Source of the DNA: Lishizhenia tianjinensis
GTDB lineage: Bacteria; Bacteroidota; Bacteroidia; Flavobacteriales_D; Crocinitomicaceae
DNA: 64,000 bases
Reading direction: 5' to 3'
Assembly: GCF_900116425.1 (NCBI RefSeq)
Contig: NZ_FPAS01000003.1
Location: 1 to 64,000 of the forward strand
This document shows, one piece after another, positions 55,607-64,000 of the stretch. A model generated the notes under the pieces. That model searched no databases. It saw only the letters and a program-made list of their open reading frames with translations, and was not told the origin of the DNA. The position numbers and the translations under genes were made by a program. Positions within the stretch are counted from its first letter, which is position 1; every line of letters begins with the position of its first letter.

Positions 55607-56854
55607 CTATGCAGTTTTAAGTCTTTTTAAACGACGTTTAACATTTGCTTGAATTACGTAGTGGTCAATAATAGGAGCCATTACGTTCATAAACAAGATT
55701 GCTAACATTACACCTTCTGGGTAAGCTGGGTTCAATGTTCTAATTAACACTGCAATACCACCTGCCAAGAATCCGTACCATAATTTACCAACACTTGTTT
55801 GCGCTGCCGTTACAGGATCAGTTGCCATAAATACGGCACCGAATGCGAATCCACCGATGATTAAGTGGTAGTATGCTGGCATGTCAAAGTAAGCGTTACC
55901 ACCTATCGCGTTCATCAATAAACCGAATAAGAATCCTCCTGCAAAGAAAGAAACGATGATTCTCCAAGAAGCAACACCTGTAGCCAATAAGATCAATGCA
56001 CCGATTAATACAGCTAATGTAGAAGTCTCACCAACTGAACCTGGGATCATCCCCATAAATGCGTCAATTGGATCGTATTGTGCTTGGAATTTTTCTAACA
56101 ATAATGAAGCACTTTCAGTAAGGTTCGTTTTCATTGCCTGTAAGTCAGCCAATGCAGTAGCTCCTGTTGCACCATCTGGCAACATTCCGTTGTTTGCAGC
56201 GATTACGTCAGCTGTTCCACCTTTCCATACTTTGTCTCCTGACATAGCAGTTGGGTAAGCGAAGAACAAGAATGCTCTAGCTGTTAAAGCAACGTTTAAG
56301 ATGTTCATACCTGTACCACCGAAAACTTCTTTTCCGATAATAACAGCAAATGCTGTAGCAACACCAACCATCCATAATGGAACGTCAACTGGCATAATTA
56401 AAGGAATTAACATTCCTGATACTAGGTACCCTTCGTGTAAAGAGTGACCTTTTAAGAATCCGAAAACGAATTCGATGGCCAAACCAACACCATAAGAAAC
56501 AACTAATAATGGAAGTACACGAGACAACCCGTACAATACTTTATCTCCAAAACCAGTCATGTAATCTCTGTATGCTTCAAACTCAGATCCTGGTAAGTAC
56601 GATTGAATTTCGTAGTGCCAGTGACCTGTGTTGTAAATACCAAATAATAAACAAGGAATCAAGGCGATAACCACCATGAACATTGTTCTTTTCAAATCTA
56701 CACCATCACGGATGTGCGCACCTTTTTTAGTAACGTGCTTTGGTGTAAATGCGAAAGTGGTCATCGTTTCATATAAAGGATGAAACTTTTCCCACTTGGC
56801 ACCCTTTTCGAACATTGGGTCCCACTTGTGTAATAATTTTTCTAATGCTTTCAC
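55607..56854 (-). CDS. nqrB: Na+-NQR subunit B
   Basis: 415 residues with many membrane helices. The covalent FMN motif D-G-A-T-G-A-T-A has Thr233 as predicted flavin attachment. NqrB forms the main Na+ path with riboflavin and quinone. The start codon is GTG (M-K-A-L-E-K-L-L): an in-frame TAA lies 18 bases upstream and the next ATG is at residue 14, inside the conserved N-terminus. 26 bases after nqrA. Confidence 0.95.
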   Translation of the reverse strand: MKALEKLLHKWDPMFEKGAKWEKFHPLYETMTTFAFTPKHVTKKGAHIRDGVDLKRTMFMVVIALIPCLLFGIYNTGHWHYEIQSYLPGSEFEAYRDYMTGFGDKVLYGLSRVLPLLVVSYGVGLAIEFVFGFLKGHSLHEGYLVSGMLIPLIMPVDVPLWMVGVATAFAVIIGKEVFGGTGMNILNVALTARAFLFFAYPTAMSGDKVWKGGTADVIAANNGMLPDGATGATALADLQAMKTNLTESASLLLEKFQAQYDPIDAFMGMIPGSVGETSTLAVLIGALILLATGVASWRIIVSFFAGGFLFGLLMNAIGGNAYFDMPAYYHLIIGGFAFGAVFMATDPVTAAQTSVGKLWYGFLAGGIAVLIRTLNPAYPEGVMLAILFMNVMAPIIDHYVIQANVKRRLKRLKTA

Positions 56855-56880
56855 TTTATTATTCTCTTATGAAGTTAGTA

Positions 56881-58242
56881 TTACATACATTCTTTTTGGA
56901 TCAAGTCAAGTCCTTGACGAACTTTCTCTTGAATCTCAACCTTAGATGTACAAACGTATTCACACAATGCAAAATCTTCTGGAACAACTTCGTAAATTCC
57001 TAAATTCTCCATTCCATCGATATCATCTGTAATACAAGCTTTGATCAACTGCATTGGTAAAATATCGAATGGGAATACTCTTTCCATTTCTCCTGTAACT
57101 ACAAACCCTCTTTCTTCACCGTTAAGGTTAGTATCCAAAGTATACTTTTTAGAAGAGTTTAACCAAGTTGGGAATAATTTAGAAGCTGAGAACTTATCGA
57201 ACCCAGGACCTAACCAACCTTTCGTAAGGAAAAACTTATACTGATCACCTTCAGGAAGAATAGTGATTTGATTATCGTAGTAGCTTAAACAACCTTCAGC
57301 ACCTATGCTAGTACCTGTTAAGGCGTTTCCAGAAACAACACGTACGTTGTCACCAGCAACATTGTTCTTCACTAAATCAGCAACATTAGCACCGATAACT
57401 GTTTTGTAGTACTTACGGTTTGTAGCTTCTGAACCTGTGTAAGCCACTAACTTCGTAGCGTCAAACTTACCTGTTAAGAAGTATTTACCAATAATTACAA
57501 CATCCTGTACATTAACAGTAAATACGAATTCTCCTTTATTGATAGGATCAATGTGGTGAATTTGCGTACCTACGTTTCCTGCAGGGTGCTTTCCTTCAAA
57601 ACGATTTACAACAACGTTCTTGGCATTTTCCAATGCTGCGTCTGCCTTTACCTTAGCGTTTAACCCCAAGTAAACTTTACCTGTAGTTAATTTTGCCAAC
57701 GCATCAACCCCCGCTTGGAAAGCTTCGTCTTGTCCGTGTAAAATAAAGTCGTAATCTGGAGCTAAAGGAGCAGAATCAAACCCAGAAATAAAGATAGCCT
57801 TTGGAGCCGCCTCTGGATTTGCAACTACACCTAATGGTCTTTGCGTAATGAAAGGCCACAAACCAGCGCTTAACATAGTTTGCTTAACACTTTCTGCATC
57901 CGCACTCGCTGGAGCAACTGGAGAACCTTGAACGTATTCAGTATTAGCATCAGCATTGATCCTAACCTCCAGAATACGTCTCTTCTCTCCCCTTACGATT
58001 TCAGCGATTTCACCACTAACTGGAGACACATATTTTACAGCATCGTTGTATTTATCAAAAAAGATAACAGATCCTGCCTGTACCTTATCACCTGGTTTTA
58101 CTGCCATCTTTGGCACTAAACCGTGAAAATCTGTGGGTTTAATAGATACGGTTTTTGGCATTGCTAAATCTGCCGTCACCTTATCAGCCTCTCCTACAAG
58201 CCTGATATCTAACCCCTTTCTTAGCTTAACTGTCTTTGACAT
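56881..58242 (-). CDS. nqrA: Na+-NQR subunit A
   Basis: 453 residues, soluble. The N-terminus (K-T-V-K-L-R-K-G-L-D-I-R-L-V-G) with barrel-sandwich/RnfC-like fold, then P-V-S-G-E-I-A-E-I-V-R-G-E-K-R, matches NqrA. It sits on the cytoplasmic face of the sodium pump and shapes the quinone site. It is the promoter-proximal gene of the operon. Confidence 0.96.
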   Translation of the reverse strand: MSKTVKLRKGLDIRLVGEADKVTADLAMPKTVSIKPTDFHGLVPKMAVKPGDKVQAGSVIFFDKYNDAVKYVSPVSGEIAEIVRGEKRRILEVRINADANTEYVQGSPVAPASADAESVKQTMLSAGLWPFITQRPLGVVANPEAAPKAIFISGFDSAPLAPDYDFILHGQDEAFQAGVDALAKLTTGKVYLGLNAKVKADAALENAKNVVVNRFEGKHPAGNVGTQIHHIDPINKGEFVFTVNVQDVVIIGKYFLTGKFDATKLVAYTGSEATNRKYYKTVIGANVADLVKNNVAGDNVRVVSGNALTGTSIGAEGCLSYYDNQITILPEGDQYKFFLTKGWLGPGFDKFSASKLFPTWLNSSKKYTLDTNLNGEERGFVVTGEMERVFPFDILPMQLIKACITDDIDGMENLGIYEVVPEDFALCEYVCTSKVEIQEKVRQGLDLIQKECM

Positions 58243-58271
58243 GCTTAATATAGAGCTTTGTTTAAGTTGGG

Positions 58272-58279
58272 CAAAAATA
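58272..58279 (-). promoter_or_regulatory. Candidate -7 box for the nqr operon
   Basis: Minus strand TATTTTTG, exact TAnnTTTG match, 29 nt before the nqrA ATG. Confidence 0.5.
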
Positions 58280-58430
58280 AAAAATACTTGGAACTAGTTA
58301 AAAAGTTTACTGCACTACCTTTGGACTTATGCTAATTTGGAATAATTCTAAATAGACTCTAACTGCTTGATTTTATTTCAAGGATATCCAAAGTTTTGTA
58401 TCTTAAGCTTTGAATTATACTCTTAATTTT

Positions 58431-58817
58431 ATGAACACAGCAATCAACTCTGGTGTGAAAATTTCTGTAAGCACACAATTTAGACCTGACTTATCAAGAG
58501 TATATCAATCTGTATACTTTTTTACCTACAAGGTTGAAATAGAAAACAGAAATCCTTTTGCCGTACAGTTACTCTCTCGATTTTGGCGTATTTTCGACTC
58601 ACTAGACGAGTTAAGAACCGTGCAAGGAGAAGGGGTAATAGGTGAACAACCCATTCTAGAACCAGGTGAGGTGTATACCTATTCATCGGGATGTGATTTT
58701 GTATCTGAACTAGGGAGTATGAGCGGCTACTACATCTTTCAACGCTTAGATACCCACAAGCTGCTTCAAGTGGATGTTCCCAAATTTGATATGATCTATT
58801 TAGGAAGGGTGAATTGA
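58431..58817 (+). CDS. apaG: ApaG domain protein
   Basis: About 128 residues, all-beta. Family segments V-K-I-S-V-S-T-Q-F, Y-x-V-E-I-E-N-R-N-P-F-A-V-Q-L-L-S-R-F-W and the C-terminal G-S-M-S-G-Y-Y-I-F-Q-R-L are clear. ApaG is associated with divalent metal tolerance, but its chemistry is unknown. The start is the ATG before N-T-A-I-N-S; an upstream TTG at 58410 has no support. Confidence 0.92.
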   Translation: MNTAINSGVKISVSTQFRPDLSRVYQSVYFFTYKVEIENRNPFAVQLLSRFWRIFDSLDELRTVQGEGVIGEQPILEPGEVYTYSSGCDFVSELGSMSGYYIFQRLDTHKLLQVDVPKFDMIYLGRVN

Positions 58818-58831
58818 TTCACTCTTTTTTT
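58805..58831 (+). terminator. Terminator overlapping the apaG stop codon
   Basis: AAGGGTGA with TCACTCTT (58805-58812, 58819-58826) and a T-run; one G:T pair. The TGA stop at 58815-58817 is in the loop. Confidence 0.7.
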
Positions 58832-58913
58832 GTTTCCATACATCACTCTACTCCATTTTTCATCACATATAATTCCTTTTAACTCCCCAATCTGTGACTT
58901 CAGTTACACGAGG

Positions 58914-58944
58914 TTTGATAAAGTAATAAGTATGCTTATTTTTA
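58914..58944 (+). promoter_or_regulatory. Candidate promoter of pruA
   Basis: TTTG at 58914-58917 and TATTTTTA at 58937-58944 (one mismatch to TAnnTTTG), 19 nt apart, 18 nt before the ATG. Confidence 0.5.
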
Positions 58945-58962
58945 CGGCAAATTATTACAATC

Positions 58963-60591
58963 ATGGCAAACGCATATTTTAAAGTACCAGAAGCGATTAA
59001 CGAGCCTGTTAACGCATACGCTCCAGGATGTGAGAAGAGAGCATCGCTATTGAACAAATACAAAGAGATGTACAACCAAGCACCTATTGATGTACCTATG
59101 TACATTGGTGGTGAAGAGGTTAGAACTGATGATAAAAGACCTATGAACCCACCACACGATCACAAAAAAGTGTTGGGTCACTTCAACTACGGAGATAAAT
59201 CTCACGTTGAAGCAGCCATAGACGCAGCATTGAATGCTCGTTTAGAATGGTCTGAATTACCATGGGAACAACGTGCTAGCGTTTTCTTGAAAGCAGCCGA
59301 TTTAATTGCTGGACCTTTCAGAAATGAAATCAACGCAGCTACAATGTTAGGACAGTCTAAAAACTTAATGCAGACTGAAATTGATGCAGCTTGTGAGTTG
59401 ATTGACTTCTTGCGTTTCAACGTAAAATTCATGACTGACATGTACAAAGAGCAACCTATTAGCTCTCCAGGTATGTGGAACAGGACAGAATACAGAGCAT
59501 TGGAAGGATTTATCTTCGCCATTACTCCATTTAACTTTACAGCTATCGCAGGTAACTTATGTGCAGCGCCAGCAATGATGGGTAACGTTGTTGTTTGGAA
59601 ACCAGCTGAAACTCAAGTATACTCTGCAGAGGTAATCATGAAAGTATTTAAAGCAGCAGGTTTACCTGATGGTGTAATCAACATGATTACAGTGGATGGA
59701 CCAACTGCTGGAGATGTGGTATTTAACCACAAAGACTTCTCTGGATTACACTTTACAGGATCTACAGGCGTGTTCCGTCACTTATGGAAAGAGATAGGAA
59801 TGAACTTAGACAAATACAGAACTTACCCACGTATCGTTGGAGAAACAGGTGGTAAAGACTTTATTGTAGCACACAAATCTGCAGTTCCTAAGCAAGTTTC
59901 TACAGCAATCGCTAGAGGTGCTTTCGAATTCCAAGGTCAGAAATGTTCTGCAGCCTCTAGAGTATACGTACCGAACAACATCTGGGCAGAAGTAAAAGAA
60001 GATTTAGTGGCACAAATGAGCACCTTTAAAATGGGTTCACCAGAAGATCCTTCTAACTTCATTACAGCTGTTATTGATGAAAGAGCATTTGATAAAATTG
60101 CAGGTTACATTGATTTCATTAAAGAACAAAACGATGCTGAAATCATCGCAGGTGGAAACTACGACAAATCTGTAGGATACTTCATTGAGCCAACAGTTGT
60201 TGTTACTTCTAACCCTAACTTCCGTACTATGGAAGAGGAGATTTTCGGACCTGTTGTTACAATTTACGTTTACGATGCTGAAGATTTTGATGCTACTCTA
60301 AAATTAGTGGACGAAACTTCTGAGTACGCTTTAACAGGATCTATCTTAGCACAAGACAGATACGCAATTAACAAAGCAGTTGTAGCTTTACGTAATGCAG
60401 CTGGTAACTTCTACATCAACGACAAGCCAACAGGTGCTGTTGTAGGACAACAACCATTTGGTGGAGCTAGAGGTTCGGGGACTAACGATAAAGCAGGTGC
60501 AGCAATGAACTTGATGCGTTGGATTTCTGCAAGAACGATTAAGGAAACTTTCGTTACTCCAGAAGATTACAAATACCCTTTCTTAGGATAA
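58963..60591 (+). CDS. pruA: 1-pyrroline-5-carboxylate dehydrogenase (L-glutamate gamma-semialdehyde dehydrogenase)
   Basis: 542 residues. Class motifs of the PruA-type aldehyde dehydrogenase: N-F-T-A-I-A-G-N, G-E-T-G-G-K-D (Glu294) and G-Q-K-C-S-A-A-S-R with catalytic Cys328. It oxidises glutamate semialdehyde/P5C to glutamate with NAD, the last step of proline breakdown. No proline dehydrogenase domain is fused. Single gene with terminator. Confidence 0.95.
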   Translation: MANAYFKVPEAINEPVNAYAPGCEKRASLLNKYKEMYNQAPIDVPMYIGGEEVRTDDKRPMNPPHDHKKVLGHFNYGDKSHVEAAIDAALNARLEWSELPWEQRASVFLKAADLIAGPFRNEINAATMLGQSKNLMQTEIDAACELIDFLRFNVKFMTDMYKEQPISSPGMWNRTEYRALEGFIFAITPFNFTAIAGNLCAAPAMMGNVVVWKPAETQVYSAEVIMKVFKAAGLPDGVINMITVDGPTAGDVVFNHKDFSGLHFTGSTGVFRHLWKEIGMNLDKYRTYPRIVGETGGKDFIVAHKSAVPKQVSTAIARGAFEFQGQKCSAASRVYVPNNIWAEVKEDLVAQMSTFKMGSPEDPSNFITAVIDERAFDKIAGYIDFIKEQNDAEIIAGGNYDKSVGYFIEPTVVVTSNPNFRTMEEEIFGPVVTIYVYDAEDFDATLKLVDETSEYALTGSILAQDRYAINKAVVALRNAAGNFYINDKPTGAVVGQQPFGGARGSGTNDKAGAAMNLMRWISARTIKETFVTPEDYKYPFLG

Positions 60592-60608
60592 GAAAATTCT
60601 TCATAAAA

Positions 60609-60640
60609 AGAAAAGCTACTTCGTTTGAAGTAGCTTTTTT
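60609..60640. terminator. Bidirectional terminator between pruA and the GNAT gene
   Basis: Perfect 12-bp stem AAAAGCTACTTC/GAAGTAGCTTTT (60611-60622, 60627-60638), GTTT loop, A- and T-runs. Confidence 0.9.
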
Positions 60641-61182
60641 TATTTCCTATCTGTTGTTAACATACCAAATTCAAGGGTGTCTGACCAGTGATCTCCTAAA
60701 GGCAAACACTTTCGTTTTCTACCTTCTTGTACCATACCTGCCTTTTCCAAAACTTTTTTAGATCTAATATTTTCTACGGCACATCCCGCTTCAATTCTAT
60801 GTAGTTTTAATTGATCAAACCCAAAGTCTATCACGGCCTTCAATGCTTCTGTAGCATAGCCCTTGTTCCAGAACTTTTTATGGTATTTAAACCAAACCTC
60901 TGCAGACTGATAAACAGCTCTTCCCGTATTGATTGCTATGAGTCCAATAAAGGCTTTGTCTTCATTCAGTACAGCCAAGGTCAACTTCCTACCCTCTTCC
61001 TTCTCACTACTCAACACCCATTCGCACAACAGGTCTCTGGTTTGCTTTATATTTTCGGGGATACCCAAGGTGTTGTATTCATCAACTGCCGGACTAGAGT
61101 GCAAAGCATGCACTTCATCTAGGTCAGACAACAATACGGATCTAAGGGTTAATCGCTCGGTATTTAGCTCTACTTTTCTCAT
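60640..61182 (-). CDS. GNAT family N-acetyltransferase (RimJ/RimL-like)
   Basis: About 180 residues. N-terminal T-E-R-L-T-L-R-S-V-L-L-S-D-L-D-E-V, then the acetyl-CoA fold with Y-H-K-K-F-W-N-K-G-Y-A-T-E-A-L-K-A-V and the terminal A-G-C-A-V-E-N-I-R-S-K-K-V-L-E-K-A-G-M. Acetylates an amine, in this subfamily often a ribosomal protein or amino-acid-like target. The ATG before R-K-V-E-L-N is chosen over an upstream GTG at 61218. Confidence 0.85.
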   Translation of the reverse strand: MRKVELNTERLTLRSVLLSDLDEVHALHSSPAVDEYNTLGIPENIKQTRDLLCEWVLSSEKEEGRKLTLAVLNEDKAFIGLIAINTGRAVYQSAEVWFKYHKKFWNKGYATEALKAVIDFGFDQLKLHRIEAGCAVENIRSKKVLEKAGMVQEGRKRKCLPLGDHWSDTLEFGMLTTDRK

Positions 61183-61252
61183 CAGAGTTAAGGTACAAAA
61201 ACTCTGATTACAATGCACTTAAAACGTCTTAAAATTCTCCAAGAACTCTATT

Positions 61253-62803
61253 TTAGTCTTTTTTATCTAATTGATAAACCTTCAAATCATCATCTTGAAA
61301 AACGATCAATTCTTGAAATGCACCTAAGTTAGGCTCAGGAAGGGTATCCACTTGTAAATAGAAAAAATGACTTGCACCTTTCAACTTATAGTCATCCAAA
61401 AGCGCAGGGGAAATTTCTCGCTCTGCAGGAATAAGCCACCCCTTTCTATTCAATACATTCAAACTACCATTTTGGCTATTATCTGGATACACCAATACTT
61501 TTGCCTCCTCTGGAATTTCTAGCTTTTCTAAGGTCGATATTTTCTGGGTTAAACTCAAAGTTGCAAAATCATATATGGTAGTATCTCTTTCTATACGTCC
61601 GTTCATTTTATGAGCGGCGTGATTTATCCCACTAAATACGATTACCGATAATAAGACAAAAACAAGTCCTCTCCCCCATTTTACCTTTATAAAATCTATA
61701 AGTATGCGTATACCTTGCCAATACACCATCATCACGATAGGAAGAAAAATTAGAAAATAGTAATCATGATCTCTAAACTGCTTAAAAAACAATATGAAGA
61801 AACAAAGTCCTCCCAGAGCAGCAAAAAGTAAGAACCACCTGTAACAAGCAGTAATGCGCTTGTAAAAAATAACAACTACGGCACTAAATAAGTAAAACAG
61901 GTGAAAGATAATTTGAGCAAAGTAACTACTGTTCCAGTACTCACTCATATACCTCCAAATTACAATTCTTTCTTCCGAAGGAACATCCCAAATTGGCTGA
62001 GCACTGGTATTGAAGGATGTTGATTCATTCAGCGTATTATAGTGTATAGCATAGAGGTTCCAACCTATGAGTATGGCCAAAGAAAGAATCACAGATATCA
62101 CCTGAACCATGGTTTGGTTTTCTGAACTTAAGGCTTGACCTTTTCTATTCTTCCATTCAGCTATCCCCCAACTAAGCAAAGCTGCAAGTGGATAAATAGC
62201 ATAGGTAACTTTTAATAAAGTCGCCAGTAAGAAAAAGAAAAGCATGGCGTACCACACTTTCATAGATTTTGACTGACGGTATATTAATAGTGCTCCCAAA
62301 GCGAAAAAGGTAAACCCTAAAGCTGGCCCATCTGGTAGATAATTAACCAAGTAAAAATTAAAAACAGCTGAACTTAAAGGAAGCAAAACAACAAGTAAAG
62401 CCAGCGTAAATTTAGTCCCCACCCTTCTTAAGGCATGAACTAAATAGATCATACCCGACCAAGTAATTAGAAAATCCATCACTCGAATTACGCTGAAATC
62501 TTCACCAAAAAGTTGAAAATAAACACCGGCGATGTAATAGATAATTGGAAACTCACAAGCACCTTTCCCATCAATGTTTTTAAGATTGAACAACTCGGGT
62601 TCAAAGAAACTATTTCCCTGGTTGGCATAATTTAGCGCAAAAGCTAAACCGTCTGATTGGCGCATAAAATGGAGTCCGTATGGCGCTTTAAACAAGAGTT
62701 CGAATACGCCGAGGAAGTAAAATAAAACCAAGGAAATGACCACAAAAACTATTGTTTCTATTCCTTTGATCTTCGTGGTAGGCAACGTCCATTTCACTTT
62801 CAT
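61253..62803 (-). CDS. GT-C fold membrane glycosyltransferase (GT39-like)
   Basis: 516 residues with about 11-12 membrane segments. The N-terminal luminal loop has F-M-R-Q-S-D-G-L-A-F-A and Y-A-N-Q-G-N-S-F-F-E-P-E-L, recalling the acidic/aromatic signature of ArnT/PMT-type transferases using lipid-linked sugars. It probably moves a sugar at the periplasmic face; the acceptor is unknown. A short soluble C-terminal part (from ~430) follows. Monocistronic. Confidence 0.75.
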   Translation of the reverse strand: MKVKWTLPTTKIKGIETIVFVVISLVLFYFLGVFELLFKAPYGLHFMRQSDGLAFALNYANQGNSFFEPELFNLKNIDGKGACEFPIIYYIAGVYFQLFGEDFSVIRVMDFLITWSGMIYLVHALRRVGTKFTLALLVVLLPLSSAVFNFYLVNYLPDGPALGFTFFALGALLIYRQSKSMKVWYAMLFFFLLATLLKVTYAIYPLAALLSWGIAEWKNRKGQALSSENQTMVQVISVILSLAILIGWNLYAIHYNTLNESTSFNTSAQPIWDVPSEERIVIWRYMSEYWNSSYFAQIIFHLFYLFSAVVVIFYKRITACYRWFLLFAALGGLCFFILFFKQFRDHDYYFLIFLPIVMMVYWQGIRILIDFIKVKWGRGLVFVLLSVIVFSGINHAAHKMNGRIERDTTIYDFATLSLTQKISTLEKLEIPEEAKVLVYPDNSQNGSLNVLNRKGWLIPAEREISPALLDDYKLKGASHFFYLQVDTLPEPNLGAFQELIVFQDDDLKVYQLDKKD

Positions 62804-62906
62804 GAAAACAAATAAAGTAAAAGATAAATGACTTTTTACACAAACGCCTCACTTAATTTAAACGGTGATAAAAGTCAATCTATTTTTTTTCTCCACCTCT
62901 ATGCAT

Positions 62907-62914
62907 TACTTTTG
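62907..62914 (+). promoter_or_regulatory. Candidate -7 box for trhO
   Basis: TACTTTTG matches TAnnTTTG, 28 nt before the ATG. Confidence 0.4.
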
Positions 62915-62942
62915 CATCCTTATTTAACGAAAAATACATAGC

Positions 62943-63998
62943 ATGCAACTGTGGAATAAATTAAGTAGGGAGGAACTTGTAGAAAAATTAAACGAGAGCG
63001 GATTCAAATTCGTTACCGTATCTTTTTACAAATACGCTCCTATAGAAAACGTACAAGTTTTTAGAGATCACCTTTTCCAAATGTGGTCAGAACTAGATGT
63101 AGTAGGTAGAACTTACGTAGCTCACGAAGGTATCAACGCGCAAATTTCAATTCCAATTCCAAATTTCGAAAGGTTTAGAAATGAATTGTATTCAATTTCT
63201 TTCTTAGACGGAGTTCGTTTGAACATTGCCGTGGATGAGTCTGCAACAGAACACCCCTTCTTGAAGTTAAAAATCAAAGTTCGTCCAAAAATTCTAGCGG
63301 ACGGTTTAAACGATGAAACTTTTAACCCTTCGGACACTGGAAAACACTTAAAAGTAGAAGAGTTCAATGCCTTAACAGATGATCCAGAGACCATCTTGAT
63401 AGACATGCGTAATCACTACGAAACGGAAGTGGGACACTTTAAAGGTGCTATTACACCAGACGTAGATACGTTTAGAGACTCTTTACCAATTATCGAAGAA
63501 GAGATTTTAAAAGGAAACGAAGACAAAAACATCGTAATGTACTGTACAGGTGGTATACGTTGTGAGAAGGCTTCGGCTTGGTTTAAGCACCAAGGTTATA
63601 AAAATGTGCACCAATTGGAAGGTGGTATTATTAAGTACGCCAATGATGCCAAAGCAAGCGGTTTAGAAAATAAATTCATCGGTAAAAACTTCGTATTTGA
63701 CGAAAGAAGAGGTGAACGTATTTCTGATGATATCATTGCGGTATGTCACCAATGTGGTGAAGCGTGCGACACGCACACAAACTGTGTAAACGACGCTTGT
63801 CACTTGTTATTTATTCAGTGTGACAGCTGTAAAGAAAAATACGAAAACTGTTGTTCAGAAGATTGTCAAGATGTGATTCACTTACCTGAAGAAGAGCAAA
63901 AAGCTTTGCGTAAAGGAAAAGAGAACTCTAATAAAATCTTCAAAAAAGGAAGATCAGAAAAATTGAAATTTAAAGGATCGGCTTGTATGGATGCTTAG
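62943..63998 (+). CDS. trhO: tRNA uridine(34) hydroxylase, rhodanese family (TrhO/YceA)
   Basis: 351 residues. An N-terminal acylphosphatase-like domain (1-100), a rhodanese domain (~125-225) with Cys201 in Y-C-T-G-G-I-R-C, then a C-terminal cysteine-rich domain with C-H-Q-C-G-E-A-C and C-D-S-C repeats, probably metal-binding. TrhO hydroxylates U34 of certain tRNAs in an O2-dependent way. Complete: the TAG stop is at 63996-63998, 2 bases before the window edge. Confidence 0.92.
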   Translation: MQLWNKLSREELVEKLNESGFKFVTVSFYKYAPIENVQVFRDHLFQMWSELDVVGRTYVAHEGINAQISIPIPNFERFRNELYSISFLDGVRLNIAVDESATEHPFLKLKIKVRPKILADGLNDETFNPSDTGKHLKVEEFNALTDDPETILIDMRNHYETEVGHFKGAITPDVDTFRDSLPIIEEEILKGNEDKNIVMYCTGGIRCEKASAWFKHQGYKNVHQLEGGIIKYANDAKASGLENKFIGKNFVFDERRGERISDDIIAVCHQCGEACDTHTNCVNDACHLLFIQCDSCKEKYENCCSEDCQDVIHLPEEEQKALRKGKENSNKIFKKGRSEKLKFKGSACMDA

Positions 63999-64000
63999 CG

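Overview
The window is chromosomal DNA of a low-GC, aerobic member of the Bacteroidota, most likely a marine-type Flavobacteriales relative. The evidence is: three large surface proteins with type IX secretion (T9SS) C-terminal sorting domains and a fourth with a T9SS type A-like tail, two of them gliding-motility-associated C-termini; a complete Na+-translocating NADH:quinone reductase operon; many TAnnTTTG-type -7 promoter boxes; and few Shine-Dalgarno sequences. I see no rRNA, tRNA, CRISPR array, insertion sequence or prophage gene. About 49 protein genes are supported.

Layout. 0.2-2.3 kb: a bacterial SET-domain protein, pfkA and an SRPBCC protein. 2.5-11.1 kb: a 2253-residue gliding-type surface protein followed by an ECF sigma factor and an overlapping membrane/TPR protein. 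11.1-14.2 kb: paaH, paaG and a WYL regulator, the downstream part of phenylacetate catabolism. 14.4-20.6 kb: an NlpC/P60 hydrolase, a YwqK-like lipoprotein, three small genes and a 1299-residue beta-helix surface protein built from tandem units of about 444 bp. 20.9-26.9 kb: divergent paaABCD and a paaE-paaE-SDR operon, the phenylacetyl-CoA epoxidase and two candidate reductases. 27-31.7 kb: an AI-2E-type permease, a beta-barrel-like protein and two lipoproteins. 31.7-35.1 kb: an amino acid permease divergent from an ACMSD-type decarboxylase, then a MarC protein. 35.1-37.2 kb: a LamG surface protein. 37.4-45.9 kb: two POT peptide transporters and two lipoprotein M1 aminopeptidases with a VOC protein between them, which looks like a peptide-use neighbourhood. 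46-49.9 kb: an FG-GAP/VCBS-repeat T9SS protein. 50-58.2 kb: gyrB and nqrABCDEF. 58.4-64 kb: apaG, pruA, a GNAT acetyltransferase, a GT39-like membrane glycosyltransferase and trhO.

How the genes fit together. Secreted peptidases, POT uptake, PruA (proline/glutamate entry), ACMSD (tryptophan-derived picolinate-side step) and the Paa enzymes (phenylalanine-derived phenylacetate) together suggest a heterotroph living on protein-derived carbon, with respiration coupled to a sodium gradient. The surface proteins suit attachment or gliding on particles.

Nothing here is an obviously new defence or mobile system. The observations most worth a second look are the tandem paaE paralogues with an SDR, an imperfect 25-bp palindrome between the paaA promoter and its start, a 20-bp perfect palindrome directly before an aminopeptidase start, a POT transporter with about 165 extra residues between TM7 and TM8, the in-frame tandem repeat gene, and the sigma factor/TPR pair behind a giant surface protein.
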